A stretch of 64,000 nucleotides of DNA, from assembly GCF_001571145.1 (NCBI RefSeq), contig NZ_BCTF01000016.1, positions 1-64,000 on the forward strand, in the 5' to 3' direction. This document shows positions 39,117 through 48,425 of this stretch, one piece after another. Positions within the stretch are counted from its first letter, which is position 1, and each line of letters begins with the position of its first letter. Source of the DNA: Hydrogenophaga flava NBRC 102514. Its GTDB lineage: Bacteria > Pseudomonadota > Gammaproteobacteria > Burkholderiales > Burkholderiaceae_C. A model generated the notes under the pieces. It did no database searches. It was not told where the DNA came from and worked only from the letters and a program-made list of their open reading frames with translations. A program made the position numbers and the translations under genes.

Positions 39117-40334
39117 ATGAGCACGCCGCATTTCCCGATCTACATGGACTACAGCGCCACCAACCCCTGCGACCCGCGGGTGGTGGATGCCATGATTCCC
39201 TGGTTGCGCGAACACTTCGGCAACCCTGCTTCGCGCAGCCACGCCTGGGGCTGGGAAGCTGAAAAAGCCGTCGAGACCGCCCGCGAACAGGTGGCGGCCC
39301 TGATCAACGCCGACCCGCGCGAGATCGTCTGGACTTCTGGTGCCACCGAGTCCAACAATCTGGCCCTGAAAGGGGCTGCGCACTTCTACAAGACCAAGGG
39401 CAAGCACCTCATCACGGTCAAGACCGAACACAAGGCCGTGCTGGACACCTGTCGCGAGCTGGAGCGCCAGGGCTTCGAGGTGACCTACATGGACGTCCAG
39501 GCCGATGGCCTGCTGGACCTGGAGGCCTTCAAGACGGCAATCCGCCCCGACACGATTCTGGCCTCGGTCATGTTCGTGAACAACGAAATCGGTGTGATCC
39601 AGGACATCGCCGCCATCGGCACGATCTGCCGCGAGAAGGGCGTGATCTTCCATGTGGACGCGGCGCAGGCCACGGGCCGGGTGGACATCGACCTGCAAAC
39701 CCTGCCGGTCGACCTGATGAGCCTGACCAGCCACAAGACCTACGGTCCCAAGGGCATCGGCGCGCTGTACGTTCGTCGTAAGCCGCGCATCCGCATCGAG
39801 GCGCAGATGCACGGTGGCGGCCACGAGCGTGGCATGCGCTCGGGCACGCTGCCCACCCACCAGTGTGTGGGCATGGGCGAGGCCTACCGCATTGCCAAGG
39901 AAGAGATGCACGCCGAGAACCAGCGCATCCGCGCGCTGCACGACCGCATGGTCGCCGGCCTGAAGGACATCGAAGAGGTGTTCATCAACGGTCACGAGAC
40001 GCAGCGCGTGCCGCACAACCTGAACATGAGCTTCAACTACGTCGAGGGCGAGTCGCTGATCATGGGTATCAAGGGTCTGGCGGTGTCCTCTGGCTCGGCC
40101 TGCACGTCGGCCAGCCTGGAACCCAGCTACGTGCTGCGGGCCCTGGGCCGCAGCGACGAACTGGCCCACAGCAGCCTGCGCATGACGATCGGCCGCTGGA
40201 CCACCGAAGAAGAGATTGACTACGCGATCGCCACCATCAAGGAAAACGTCGCCAAGCTCCGCGAACTGTCTCCCCTGTGGGAAATGTTCAAGGATGGCGT
40301 TGATCTGTCCACCATCCAGTGGGCAGCGCACTGA
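39117..40334 (+). CDS. iscS: Cysteine desulfurase
   Basis: This 405-aa PLP enzyme takes sulfur from cysteine and hands it as persulfide to IscU and other acceptors. The cofactor lysine is in [12 protein letters not shown] (about residue 207). The mobile loop bearing the catalytic cysteine is [16 protein letters not shown] (about 330). The N-terminus [15 protein letters not shown] and C-terminal [15 protein letters not shown] (IscU contact) match group I desulfurases. There is a 105-base gap after iscR and 12 bases to iscU. An in-frame ATG at 39024 was rejected because it adds nonconserved residues. Confidence 0.97.
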   Translation: MSTPHFPIYMDYSATNPCDPRVVDAMIPWLREHFGNPASRSHAWGWEAEKAVETAREQVAALINADPREIVWTSGATESNNLALKGAAHFYKTKGKHLITVKTEHKAVLDTCRELERQGFEVTYMDVQADGLLDLEAFKTAIRPDTILASVMFVNNEIGVIQDIAAIGTICREKGVIFHVDAAQATGRVDIDLQTLPVDLMSLTSHKTYGPKGIGALYVRRKPRIRIEAQMHGGGHERGMRSGTLPTHQCVGMGEAYRIAKEEMHAENQRIRALHDRMVAGLKDIEEVFINGHETQRVPHNLNMSFNYVEGESLIMGIKGLAVSSGSACTSASLEPSYVLRALGRSDELAHSSLRMTIGRWTTEEEIDYAIATIKENVAKLRELSPLWEMFKDGVDLSTIQWAAH

Positions 40335-40346
40335 AGGAGAACAACC

Positions 40347-40733
40347 ATGGCCTATTCTGAAAAAGTCGTTGACCACTACGAGAACCCCCGCAACGTCGGC
40401 TCCTTCGACAAGGGCGACGAGTCCGTTGGCACCGGCATGGTGGGGGCGCCCGCCTGCGGCGACGTGATGAAGCTGCAGATCAAGGTGAATCCGCAGACGG
40501 GCGTGATCGAAGATGCACGTTTCAAGACCTACGGCTGCGGCTCGGCCATTGCGTCCAGTTCGCTGGTGACCGAGTGGGTCAAGGGCAAGACGCTGGACGA
40601 GGCTGCTGCGTTGAAGAACAGCGAAATCGCCGAAGAACTGGCACTGCCGCCGGTCAAGATCCACTGTTCCATCCTGGCCGAAGACGCCATCAAGGCTGCG
40701 GTGGACGACTACCGCAAGAAGCACGCGAACTGA
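40347..40733 (+). CDS. iscU: Fe-S cluster assembly scaffold
   Basis: This 128-aa scaffold builds [2Fe-2S] and [4Fe-4S] clusters. Its three ligand cysteines are in PACGDVMKLQI (about 37), YGCGSAIASSSLVTEW (about 63) and IHCSILAEDAIKAA (about 106), with Asp39 beside the first, as in all IscU. The HscA recognition motif LPPVK is present just before the third Cys. AAGGAG precedes the start. Full family length. Confidence 0.97.
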   Translation: MAYSEKVVDHYENPRNVGSFDKGDESVGTGMVGAPACGDVMKLQIKVNPQTGVIEDARFKTYGCGSAIASSSLVTEWVKGKTLDEAAALKNSEIAEELALPPVKIHCSILAEDAIKAAVDDYRKKHAN

Positions 40734-40742
40734 AGCCCTGCC

Positions 40743-41066
40743 ATGTCCGTCACGATTTCTGAAGCTGCAGCCCGTCACGTCACGCGCTACCTGGCCAAAC
40801 GAGGCAAGGGCGTGGGCGTGCGTCTGGGCGTCAAGACCACGGGTTGTTCAGGCCTGGCCTACAAGCTGGAATACGCCGACGAGATCGCGCCCGAGGACGT
40901 TGTGTTCGAAGAAAACGGCGTCAAGGTGTTGGTGGACCCCAAGAGCATGCCCTACATCGATGGCACGCAGCTGGACTTCGTGCGCGAGGGCCTGAACGAG
41001 GGCTTCAAGTTCCACAACCCGAACGAGCGCGACCGCTGCGGCTGCGGAGAAAGTTTCCGGGTCTAA
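40743..41066 (+). CDS. iscA: A-type Fe-S carrier IscA
   Basis: This 107-aa A-type carrier receives clusters from IscU or supplies iron. The three conserved cysteines are in [12 protein letters not shown] (about 35) and the C-terminal RCGCGESF (about 99 and 101). The fold start [11 protein letters not shown] and [30 protein letters not shown] are typical. It lies between iscU and hscB, spaced by 9 and 8 bases. Confidence 0.96.
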   Translation: MSVTISEAAARHVTRYLAKRGKGVGVRLGVKTTGCSGLAYKLEYADEIAPEDVVFEENGVKVLVDPKSMPYIDGTQLDFVREGLNEGFKFHNPNERDRCGCGESFRV

Positions 41067-41074
41067 TTCCGGAA

Positions 41075-41593
41075 ATGAACCTGCAATCCAACGACTTCGA
41101 ACTTTTCGAACTTCCACCGGCCTACACGCTGGACCGTGCAGCTCTGGATGAGCGCTGGAAGGCCTTGCAGCGTGAGGTGCACCCCGACCGCCACGCGGCG
41201 GCCGACGCCCAGACCCAGCGTCAGGCCATGCAGTGGTCTGTGCGCATCAACGAGGCCTACCAGCGCCTGAAGGACCCGTTGCAGCGCGCGGCCTACCTCT
41301 GTGAACTGCACGGTGCTCCGGTGCAGGCCGAGAACAACACCGCGATGCCACCGGCCTTCCTGATGCAGCAGATGGAGTGGCGCGAAGCGCTCGAAGAAGC
41401 GTCCTCTGCCGCTGTGGTGGAAGACCTTGCCGACGAGGTGGCCTTAGCGCGCAAGCGCATGCTGGCGCAACTGCAGCAGACCGCCGATGTGCAGCACGAC
41501 TGGCCCGCACTGGCCGGGCAGGTCAGAGCCCTCATGTTCGTTGAGCGTTTTGCGCGCGACGTCGAGAGCCGCCTCGAACAGCTGGGACAATAG
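41075..41593 (+). CDS. hscB: Co-chaperone HscB (J-type)
   Basis: This is a 172-aa J-domain protein that brings IscU to HscA and stimulates its ATPase. The HPD tripeptide lies in [11 protein letters not shown] (about residue 30). The J domain ends near 78 ([18 protein letters not shown]). The C-terminal three-helix bundle, with [16 protein letters not shown], binds IscU. The start at 41075 follows iscA by eight bases and is preferred over a longer frame from 40844. Confidence 0.95.
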   Translation: MNLQSNDFELFELPPAYTLDRAALDERWKALQREVHPDRHAAADAQTQRQAMQWSVRINEAYQRLKDPLQRAAYLCELHGAPVQAENNTAMPPAFLMQQMEWREALEEASSAAVVEDLADEVALARKRMLAQLQQTADVQHDWPALAGQVRALMFVERFARDVESRLEQLGQ

Positions 41594-41634
41594 CGGGTTG
41601 CGCTGGCTTTACTCCCGTTTTTCCTCTTCCGTCC

Positions 41635-43506
41635 ATGGCACTTCTGCAGATCTCCGAACCCGGCCAGTCCCTCGACCCGCACCAGCGACGTGTGGCGGTC
41701 GGCATCGACCTGGGCACCACGCATTCGCTGGTGGCTGCGGTAAGGCATGGCGTGGCCGAATGCCTGCCGGCGCTGGATGGCCGCGCCATTCTGCCCAGCG
41801 TCGTACGTTACCTCGATCCCCAGCTCGGAGGGTCGGGTCGTCAGATCGGGTTTGATGCGCTGGCCGCGCAGATCGGAGACCCCGCCAACACGGTGAGCTC
41901 GGTCAAACGCCTGATGGGCCGTCGCCGCGATCAGGTGGTCGATGTGGACAAGCTGTCCTACTCCGTGGTCGACGACAACGGCATGGCGGTGGTCGAGACC
42001 GTGGCCGGTCGCAAGACCCCGATGGAGGTGAGCGCAGAGATCCTCGCTACGCTGCGTTTCCGCGCAGAGGACAGCTTCGACGACGAACTGTTCGGCGCCG
42101 TGATCACCGTGCCCGCGTACTTCGACGATGCCCAGCGCCAGGCCACCAAGGACGCCGCCCAGCTCGCCGGCGTCAACGTGCTGCGGCTGATCAACGAGCC
42201 GACCGCTGCGGCCATCGCCTACGGGTTGGACAACGGCAGCGAGGGCGTCTACGCCATCTACGACCTGGGCGGTGGCACCTTTGACATCTCCATCCTGCGC
42301 CTCACGCGTGGGGTGTTCGAAGTCATGGCAACGGGAGGCGATTCTGCTCTGGGCGGCGACGACTACGACCAGGCGCTGGCCGCCTGGGTGCTGCAACAAG
42401 CGGGCCTCGGCCCCGTGGCCGACGCGGCCGAACGCGCCGCGTTGCACCGCGAAGCGCGGCGCGTGAAGGAGCAGCTCTCGGCGCATGCCGAGGTCCTATT
42501 CCGCGCCGAGATTGAAGGGCTGGCTGTCGAACAGGCGGTGCGGCAGGCGGATTTCGAGGCCTGCACCGCCGGGCTGACCGCCCGCACCATGACCGCCGTG
42601 CGCAAGGTGCTGCGCGACGCGGGTGTGACCCGGGACGAGGTGCAGGGCGTGGTGATGGTGGGCGGCTCGACCCGCATGCCGGTGATCCGCCGCGCTGTGG
42701 GCGAGTTCTTCGACCGCGAGCCTCTGACCAACCTCAACCCGGACGAGGTGGTGGCGCTGGGCGCTGCCATCCAGGCCAACGCGCTGGCCGGCAACAGCCA
42801 GGACGGCGACCTGCTGCTGCTGGATGTGATCCCGCTGTCACTGGGCATCGAGACCATGGGCGGCCTGGTCGAACGCATCGTGCCGCGCAACAGCACGATT
42901 CCCACAGCCCGTGCCCAGGACTTCACCACCTATCAGGACGGTCAGACCGCGCTGGCGCTGCACGTGGTGCAGGGCGAACGCGATCTGGTGGCCGACTGCC
43001 GCAGCCTGGCGCGCTTCACGCTGCGCGGCATCCCTCCCATGGCCGCCGGTGCGGCGCGCATCCGCGTGACCTTCACCGTCGATGCCGACGGCCTGCTGTC
43101 GGTCACCGCAAAGGAACAGGGCAGTGGTGTCGAGGCCAAGATCGACGTCAAGCCTGCCTACGGCCTGTCGGACGAACAGATCGCTGCCATGCTGCAGGAC
43201 AGCTTCAACACCGCCCAGCAGGACATGGCTGCGCGGGCGCTGGTCGAGGCCCGTGTGGACGCCGACCGCATGATCGCCGCCACCCGCAGCGCACTCGCCG
43301 CCGACGGCGACCTGCTGGACGCGGCTGAACGCGAGGCCATCGACGCCCTGATCAACACGCTGGCGGCCGTTGCTGTCGACGGCGCCGCCGCCGACATCGA
43401 AGTCGCCACCCAGGCCCTGGCCAAGGGTACCGAGGCCTTTGCGGCCCAGCGCATGAACCGAGGCATCCAGCAGGCGCTGGCCGGCCGCAAAGTCGAAGAA
43501 GTCTGA
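41635..43506 (+). CDS. hscA: Fe-S chaperone HscA (Hsp70 family)
   Basis: This is a 623-aa specialised Hsp70 that drives cluster release from IscU. The ATPase domain shows [29 protein letters not shown] and [12 protein letters not shown]. The linker and substrate-binding domain follow from [23 protein letters not shown]. Compared with DnaK it has the HscA-type N-terminal 20-residue extension and lacks the acidic EEVD-like tail. It is four bases from fdx. Confidence 0.96.
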   Translation: MALLQISEPGQSLDPHQRRVAVGIDLGTTHSLVAAVRHGVAECLPALDGRAILPSVVRYLDPQLGGSGRQIGFDALAAQIGDPANTVSSVKRLMGRRRDQVVDVDKLSYSVVDDNGMAVVETVAGRKTPMEVSAEILATLRFRAEDSFDDELFGAVITVPAYFDDAQRQATKDAAQLAGVNVLRLINEPTAAAIAYGLDNGSEGVYAIYDLGGGTFDISILRLTRGVFEVMATGGDSALGGDDYDQALAAWVLQQAGLGPVADAAERAALHREARRVKEQLSAHAEVLFRAEIEGLAVEQAVRQADFEACTAGLTARTMTAVRKVLRDAGVTRDEVQGVVMVGGSTRMPVIRRAVGEFFDREPLTNLNPDEVVALGAAIQANALAGNSQDGDLLLLDVIPLSLGIETMGGLVERIVPRNSTIPTARAQDFTTYQDGQTALALHVVQGERDLVADCRSLARFTLRGIPPMAAGAARIRVTFTVDADGLLSVTAKEQGSGVEAKIDVKPAYGLSDEQIAAMLQDSFNTAQQDMAARALVEARVDADRMIAATRSALAADGDLLDAAEREAIDALINTLAAVAVDGAAADIEVATQALAKGTEAFAAQRMNRGIQQALAGRKVEEV

Positions 43507-43510
43507 ACCC

Positions 43511-43849
43511 ATGCCCACGATCAAGATCCTCCCGCACCCCGAGTACTGCCCGCAGGGCGCCAGCGTCAGCGCCCCCCCCGGCACGTCGATCTGTGAAGCG
43601 CTGCTGGACAACGACATCAAGATCGAGCACGCCTGCGACATGAGCTGCGCCTGCACCACCTGCCACGTGGTGGTGCGCGAAGGCTTCAACAGCCTGGGCG
43701 AGCTCGATGAAGCCGAAGAAGACCTGCTCGACCGCGCCTGGGGCCTGGAGCCCAACTCCCGCCTGTCCTGCCAGGCCATCCTCGCGCAGCAGGATGTGAC
43801 GATCGAGATTCCGAAGTACTCGATCAACCACGCCAAAGAGACCCACTGA
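43511..43849 (+). CDS. fdx: ISC-system [2Fe-2S] ferredoxin
   Basis: This 112-aa adrenodoxin-type ferredoxin gives electrons to IscS/IscU. Cluster ligands are in EHACDMSCACTTCHV (Cys at about 42, 48 and 51) and in SRLSCQAI (about 87). The C-terminal IEIPKYSINHAKE is typical of the isc ferredoxin. No iscX follows; the stop overlaps dnaQ. Confidence 0.96.
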   Translation: MPTIKILPHPEYCPQGASVSAPPGTSICEALLDNDIKIEHACDMSCACTTCHVVVREGFNSLGELDEAEEDLLDRAWGLEPNSRLSCQAILAQQDVTIEIPKYSINHAKETH

Positions 43850-44565
43850 TGAGACAGATCGTTCTCGACACCGAGACCGCCGGCCTGTCGGCCGAGAACG
43901 GTGATCGCATCATCGAGATCGGCTGTGTCGAGCTGCTCAATCGCAAGCTCACCGGCAACAACCTGCACCACTACATCAACCCCGAGCGCGACAGCCACGA
44001 GGACGCGCTCAAGGTGCACGGCATCAGCAACGAGTTCCTGCGCGACAAGCCCAAGTTCGCGCAACTGGCCGACGAGATCCTGGACTACCTCTCGGGCGCC
44101 GAGCTGATCATCCACAACGCGCCGTTCGACATCGCCTTCCTCAACAAGGAACTGGAGCGGCTGGGCCGCAAGCCAATCAAGGCCTACATCGACGGGGTGA
44201 TCGACACCCTGGTGATGGCCAAAGAGATGTTCCCTGGCAAGCGCAATGGCCTGGATGCGTTGTGCGACCGCCTGGGAGTGGACAACTCCAGCCGCACGCT
44301 GCACGGGGCCTTGCTCGATGCCGAGTTGCTGGCCGATGTCTACATCAACATGACCCGGGGCCAGGATGCCCTGATCGTGGAAGAGGGCAGCTCCACCGAA
44401 GTGAGCCTCGGGGAAGAAGTCGTGCAGGTCGACCTGAGTCGTCTTGAGCTGCCGGTGCTGACGGCCAACGAGCAGGAAGCGGCAGCGCACGATGCCGTGC
44501 TGGCGGACATCGACAAGGCCTGCAAGGGCAAAACCTTGTGGCGCCAACTCTCGCCAGCGGTTTGA
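43849..44565 (+). CDS. dnaQ: DNA polymerase III epsilon subunit (3'-5' exonuclease)
   Basis: This 238-aa proofreading subunit shows ExoI as VLDTETAGL, ExoII around IIHNAPFDIAFLN, and ExoIIIepsilon as HGALLDAELLADVY with catalytic His and Asp. The C-terminal 50 residues, including LPVLTANEQEAAAH, should bind the alpha subunit. The ATG overlaps the fdx stop (TGATG), so replication proofreading is linked to the isc transcript. A separate promoter was not found. Confidence 0.95.
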   Translation: MRQIVLDTETAGLSAENGDRIIEIGCVELLNRKLTGNNLHHYINPERDSHEDALKVHGISNEFLRDKPKFAQLADEILDYLSGAELIIHNAPFDIAFLNKELERLGRKPIKAYIDGVIDTLVMAKEMFPGKRNGLDALCDRLGVDNSSRTLHGALLDAELLADVYINMTRGQDALIVEEGSSTEVSLGEEVVQVDLSRLELPVLTANEQEAAAHDAVLADIDKACKGKTLWRQLSPAV

Positions 44566-44599
44566 TTGAGAGAGACCGTCGAAAGCGGAAAAATCAGGC

Positions 44600-44605
44600 T
44601 ATAAT
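44600..44605 (+). promoter_or_regulatory. -10 element of the tRNA-Val promoter
   Basis: A perfect TATAAT lies about 50 bases before the mature tRNA, in the gap after dnaQ. No convincing -35 hexamer stands at normal spacing. Confidence 0.5.
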
Positions 44606-44654
44606 GCGAGGCTTCCGAACAATCGGATCTGACGATAAGTCAGGCAAGATTTTC

Positions 44655-44729
44655 GGGCGGTTAGCTCAGTGGTAGAGCACTGCCTTCACACGGCAGGGGT
44701 CGCAGGTTCAAACCCTGCACCGCCCACCA
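44655..44729 (+). tRNA. tRNA-Val (anticodon CAC)
   Basis: The acceptor stem GGGCGGT/ACCGCCC is perfect, with discriminator A and an encoded CCA end. The D arm contains TTAGCTCAGTGGTAGAGC. The anticodon stem CTGCC/GGCAG holds loop TTCACAC, giving anticodon CAC for GTG codons. The T arm GCAGGTTCAAACCCTGC is standard. Confidence 0.97.
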
Positions 44730-44732
44730 GTC

Positions 44733-44762
44733 AAAGCCCCAAGCTAACGCTTGGGGCTTTTT
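44733..44762 (+). terminator. Intrinsic terminator after tRNA-Val
   Basis: A 12-bp perfect stem AAAGCCCCAAGC/GCTTGGGGCTTT (44733-44744 with 44749-44760) has a TAAC loop and a T-rich tail. Confidence 0.93.
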
Positions 44763-44789
44763 CTTTTTGGCAACCGATGGAGACGGGCC

Positions 44790-45902
44790 ATGGACCAGGT
44801 GGATGCGTTGGTGATCGGCGCCGGTGTGGTCGGGTTGGCCGTGGCACGGGCGCTGGCACTTTCCGGGCGCGAGGTGCTGGTGCTTGAGCGTGAAGCCGGC
44901 ATCGGTATGGGCACAAGCTCTCGCAACAGCGAGGTCATTCACGCCGGGATCTACTACCCGACGGGCTCTCTCAAGGCGCAACTGTGCGTGCGGGGACGCG
45001 AACAGTTGTACGCCTACTGCTTGGAACGGGGCATTGCCCACCACCGTTGCGGCAAGCTGATCGTCGCCCACACGCCGTCTCAGGTCGTCGGCTTGCCGGG
45101 CATCATGGCCAGGGCTCGCGCCAACGGTGTGGACGATCTTGTGCTGCTCGGTGTCGACGAAGCCCGCGCGCTGGAGAGTCGCCTGCATTGTGCAGCGGCC
45201 TTGCTGTCGCCCTCCACGGGCATTGTCGACAGCCATGGATTGATGCTCGCGCTGCAGGGCGATCTGGAAAACGCGGGTGGCATGGTGGTCTGTCACAGCG
45301 TCGTGGACGAAGTCGTGGCGACCGGGGGGCAGTTCGTGGTCCGGACCGCCGACGGCACCGAACTGCTCGCTGCAACGGTGGTGAATGCCGCGGGCCTGGA
45401 CGCCTGCGCCGTCGCGCGGCGGACGATTGGGCTGGACCGCGTGCATGTGCCCCAGGCGTGGTATGCCAAAGGCAGCTACTTCACCCTCGCGGCCGGGCGT
45501 TCACCGTTCGAACGCTTGATCTACCCGGCGCCTGAGCCTGCGCAACACCTGGCCGGGCTGGGCGTGCACCTCACCATCGACCTGGGCGGACAGGCTAAGT
45601 TCGGCCCGGACGTGCAGTGGACCGATGATCCTCAGGATCTGGTGGTGGACCCGGCGCAAGGCGATGCCTTTTATGCCGAGGTGCGCAAGTACTGGCCCGA
45701 ACTGCCGGACGGTGCCCTTCAGCCGGGCTATGCGGGCATGCGGCCCAAGATCAGTGGACCCGACAAGCCCGCAGCCGATTTCCGCATCGATGGACCGGGT
45801 GTGCACGGCCTGCCCGGGCTGGTCAACCTTTTTGGCATCGAGTCGCCGGGGCTGACCAGCTGCCTGGCGATTGCCGAGCGGGTGGTCGGCCTGTTGCGCT
45901 GA
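44790..45902 (+). CDS. FAD-dependent oxidoreductase, L-2-hydroxyglutarate oxidase-like
   Basis: This 370-aa flavoprotein is of the DAO/LhgO family. The FAD fold is [20 protein letters not shown] at the N-terminus, then [25 protein letters not shown], the signature of 2-hydroxyglutarate dehydrogenases. The C-terminal FAD segment is [23 protein letters not shown]. It probably oxidises an L-2-hydroxy acid and passes electrons to quinone. I chose the ATG at 44790, 28 bases after the tRNA terminator; an in-frame upstream start would lie within that hairpin. Its stop codon abuts the pyrD stop (TGATCA). Confidence 0.85.
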   Translation: MDQVDALVIGAGVVGLAVARALALSGREVLVLEREAGIGMGTSSRNSEVIHAGIYYPTGSLKAQLCVRGREQLYAYCLERGIAHHRCGKLIVAHTPSQVVGLPGIMARARANGVDDLVLLGVDEARALESRLHCAAALLSPSTGIVDSHGLMLALQGDLENAGGMVVCHSVVDEVVATGGQFVVRTADGTELLAATVVNAAGLDACAVARRTIGLDRVHVPQAWYAKGSYFTLAAGRSPFERLIYPAPEPAQHLAGLGVHLTIDLGGQAKFGPDVQWTDDPQDLVVDPAQGDAFYAEVRKYWPELPDGALQPGYAGMRPKISGPDKPAADFRIDGPGVHGLPGLVNLFGIESPGLTSCLAIAERVVGLLR

Positions 45903-46982
45903 TCAGCGCGCGGACTTGAGGGCTTGCGCAGCCTCGCGCACCAGGGCCGACCCCTTGTAGATCAGCCCGGTGTAGATCTGCACCAGGTCCGCGCCCGCCC
46001 GTACCTTGCTGACGGCATCGTCGCCGCTGAGCACGCCCCCCACACCGATGATGGGAAACCCCTCGCCCAGTGCACCTCGTAGCAAGCGGATGACCCGGTT
46101 ACTGGCCGCCAGCACCGGTGCTCCCGAGAGCCCGCCAGCCTCTTCAGCATGAGCCAGCCCCGCGACCGCATCGCGGCTGAGCGTGGTGTTGGTTGCGATC
46201 ACGCCCAGCCGCTGGTTAGGTTGGCCTGCGGTGTCGCTGCCGTAGCGCAGCAGGGTGGCTGCGATCACCCCGATCTGCGTCTCGTCCAGATCGGGTGCAA
46301 TTTTCAGGAACACCGGCGCTTGCTTGCCATAACGCTGTGCGAGCAGCTCGCGCCGTTCCATGACTGCGCCCAGCAACGCATCCAGGGCCTCGTCGCTCTG
46401 CAGGCTGCGCAGGTTCTTGGTGTTGGGGCTTGAAATGTTGACCGTCACGTAGTCGGCGTGCGGGTACACACCATCGAGACAGGTGAGGTAGTCACTTGTG
46501 GCCTGCTCGATGGGCGTGGCGGCGTTTTTACCGATGTTCAGTCCCAGCAGCATAGGCGATGTGCCGCCTTTGCTGCGAAACCGCGCTTTCTGCACATTGG
46601 TCACAAAGGCAATCAGTCCTTCGTTGTTGAAGCCCAGCCGGTTGATCAGCGCGTTGCGTTCTGGGATGCGGAACATGCGCGGCCTGGGGTTGCCCGGCTG
46701 GCCCTTGGGGGTGACGGTGCCGACCTCCACGAAGCCAAAGCCCATGGCCGACAACCCGTCGATGCAGCGCGCGTTCTTGTCCAGTCCTGCGGCCAGACCC
46801 ACACGGTTCGGGAATCTCAGGCCGGCCACCGTCACCGGGTCGTCGATGCGCGACTCGCTCCAGAGGCAGCTCAGGGGCGAGTGCTGGAAACGCGCGATGT
46901 TGTCGAGCGTCAACTCGTGCGCAGTTTCAGGGTCCAGACCGAAGAGAAGCGGGCGGGTGAGCGCGTAGGGCAGAAGTGACAT
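45903..46982 (-). CDS. pyrD: Dihydroorotate dehydrogenase (quinone), class 2
   Basis: This 359-aa membrane-associated FMN enzyme of pyrimidine synthesis passes electrons to ubiquinone. The N-terminal amphipathic helix region ([22 protein letters not shown]) inserts in the membrane. [35 protein letters not shown] and [18 protein letters not shown] (with the catalytic Ser) are present. The FMN phosphate site is [12 protein letters not shown]. Class 2 length and motif match. It is convergent, with no gap, to the oxidoreductase gene. Confidence 0.96.
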   Translation of the reverse strand: MSLLPYALTRPLLFGLDPETAHELTLDNIARFQHSPLSCLWSESRIDDPVTVAGLRFPNRVGLAAGLDKNARCIDGLSAMGFGFVEVGTVTPKGQPGNPRPRMFRIPERNALINRLGFNNEGLIAFVTNVQKARFRSKGGTSPMLLGLNIGKNAATPIEQATSDYLTCLDGVYPHADYVTVNISSPNTKNLRSLQSDEALDALLGAVMERRELLAQRYGKQAPVFLKIAPDLDETQIGVIAATLLRYGSDTAGQPNQRLGVIATNTTLSRDAVAGLAHAEEAGGLSGAPVLAASNRVIRLLRGALGEGFPIIGVGGVLSGDDAVSKVRAGADLVQIYTGLIYKGSALVREAAQALKSAR

Positions 46983-47022
46983 CGGATAATCAACAAATTC
47001 GCGTAAACCCTGATTCTCTCAA

Positions 47023-47694
47023 ATGACCCAAGACGAACTCAAAGCCCTGGTCGGCCAAGCCGCCCTTCAGTACGTGACCCCGGGTGAAGTGGTCGGTGTC
47101 GGCACCGGCTCCACGGTCAACAAGTTCATTGATGCGCTGGCCGCCATCAAGGACAGCATTCCCGGAGCGGTGTCCAGTTCGGAAGCTTCGACTGCACGCC
47201 TCAAGGCGCTGGGCATTCTTGTGCTGGAGGCGTCTGCAGTCGAGGGGCTTTCGGTCTACATCGATGGTGCCGACGAGATCGACGCAAAAGGCTACATGGT
47301 CAAAGGCGGCGGTGCCGCACTGACGCGCGAGAAGATCGTGGCCGCGATGTCCAGGCGCTTCGTCTGCATCGCCGACGAGTCCAAGATGGTGCCGGTGCTG
47401 GGGGCGTTCCCGCTGCCAGTCGAGGTGATTCCGATGGCTGCTGCCCGCCTGACACGCCAGTTTGAAGGCCTGGGTGGTTCCGCCAGGCTGCGCATCAAGG
47501 ATGGCCAACCCCTGGTGACCGACAACGGTCAGCACATCCTGGATGTCACCGGTTTGAAGATCAGCGACCCGCTGGCTTTCGAGAGCGAGGTCAACCAGTG
47601 GCCTGGCGTCGTGACCGTGGGTGTGTTCGCCCACCAGAAAGCCAGTGTGTGCCTGCTCGGCACCCCGGGCGGGGTGCGCACGCTGACGTTCTGA
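47023..47694 (+). CDS. rpiA: Ribose-5-phosphate isomerase A
   Basis: This 223-aa enzyme of the pentose phosphate pathway interconverts ribulose 5-phosphate and ribose 5-phosphate. The phosphate loop is [14 protein letters not shown], and active-site acids are in IDGADEID and [14 protein letters not shown]. The C-terminal [19 protein letters not shown] is conserved. It is divergent from pyrD across 40 bases. Confidence 0.95.
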   Translation: MTQDELKALVGQAALQYVTPGEVVGVGTGSTVNKFIDALAAIKDSIPGAVSSSEASTARLKALGILVLEASAVEGLSVYIDGADEIDAKGYMVKGGGAALTREKIVAAMSRRFVCIADESKMVPVLGAFPLPVEVIPMAAARLTRQFEGLGGSARLRIKDGQPLVTDNGQHILDVTGLKISDPLAFESEVNQWPGVVTVGVFAHQKASVCLLGTPGGVRTLTF

Positions 47695-47729
47695 CCAGAG
47701 GGGAGCGGAGGGCTACTGCCCCCGGTTTC

Positions 47730-48389
47730 TCAGAAGCGGATGCCGCTGGGATTGCTGGCCGGCGGCGTCACCGGGACTTCCGCGGGTGTATCGGCAGCGG
47801 GCTGGCCCGCGGGCGTTCTGGTGGCGGGCGCCGCAGCCGGTTTGGCCTCGACCAGCGGGGTGGCCGCTTCGCGACGGTAGCTGGGGGGCAGCACCGACTT
47901 CTTCGGGTAGCCGGCCGCATCCAGGTACTGGCCCCACTCGGTGGCCGAGTAGCCCTTGAGCTGCTGTCCTCCGACGGTCAGCAGCGGCAGGCTGGTGGCG
48001 CCGCTCAGTCGCTTGAAGGCAGCCACGTCGTCGCTGCTGTTGACGGTCTTTTCTGCAAAGGGAATGCCCCGGGTGCTCAGGAAGCTGCGACCGCTGTCGC
48101 AGGGCGCGCAGTCGGCTCCTGTGTACAGGGTCACGGGGTATCGGCCAACGGCCTGCCGCACTTCGGCAGGCAGCGCGGGGGCCGCAGATGCAGCGGAAGA
48201 GGAGGCTCCGCCAACCGGACGTGCGTTGGCCGCAGCTGGCGGTGGCTGGTCGGAATAGGTGACCTTGCCATCGGGGCCTACGATCCGGTAGACCCCCTGG
48301 GCTGAAGCGAGCGGAGCGGCCAAGAGGCCGATGAGGGTGGCGGCGGCCGCCAATTGGGGTGCGAAGACGGAGATGTTGTGGCGGCTCAT
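47730..48389 (-). CDS. Exported DUF4124 protein with glutaredoxin-like domain
   Basis: This is a 219-aa periplasmic protein. A signal peptide ends near LASAQ (residue 31). DUF4124 follows (VYRIVGPDGKVTYSDQPPP), then a linker rich in Ala/Ser/Pro, then a thioredoxin-fold glutaredoxin-like domain at about 85-160 (VTLYTGADCAPCDSGRSFL with redox CxxC, and later LPLLTVGGQQLKGYS). The C-terminal 50 residues are Pro/Ala-rich. It would be a periplasmic thiol-redox or disulfide protein of unknown client. It lies behind prlC on the same strand, 36 bases away, with a short AGGAC ribosome site. Confidence 0.8.
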   Translation of the reverse strand: MSRHNISVFAPQLAAAATLIGLLAAPLASAQGVYRIVGPDGKVTYSDQPPPAAANARPVGGASSSAASAAPALPAEVRQAVGRYPVTLYTGADCAPCDSGRSFLSTRGIPFAEKTVNSSDDVAAFKRLSGATSLPLLTVGGQQLKGYSATEWGQYLDAAGYPKKSVLPPSYRREAATPLVEAKPAAAPATRTPAGQPAADTPAEVPVTPPASNPSGIRF

Positions 48390-48425
48390 GTCTTTTGTCC
48401 TCAGAAGAGATCGAGTAACAGCGGG

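Noticed and set aside
44655..44729. tRNA-Val as the integration site for the vir locus
   Set aside because: Ten kilobases of housekeeping genes lie between it and the vir genes, with no integrase and no repeat of the tRNA 3' end seen.
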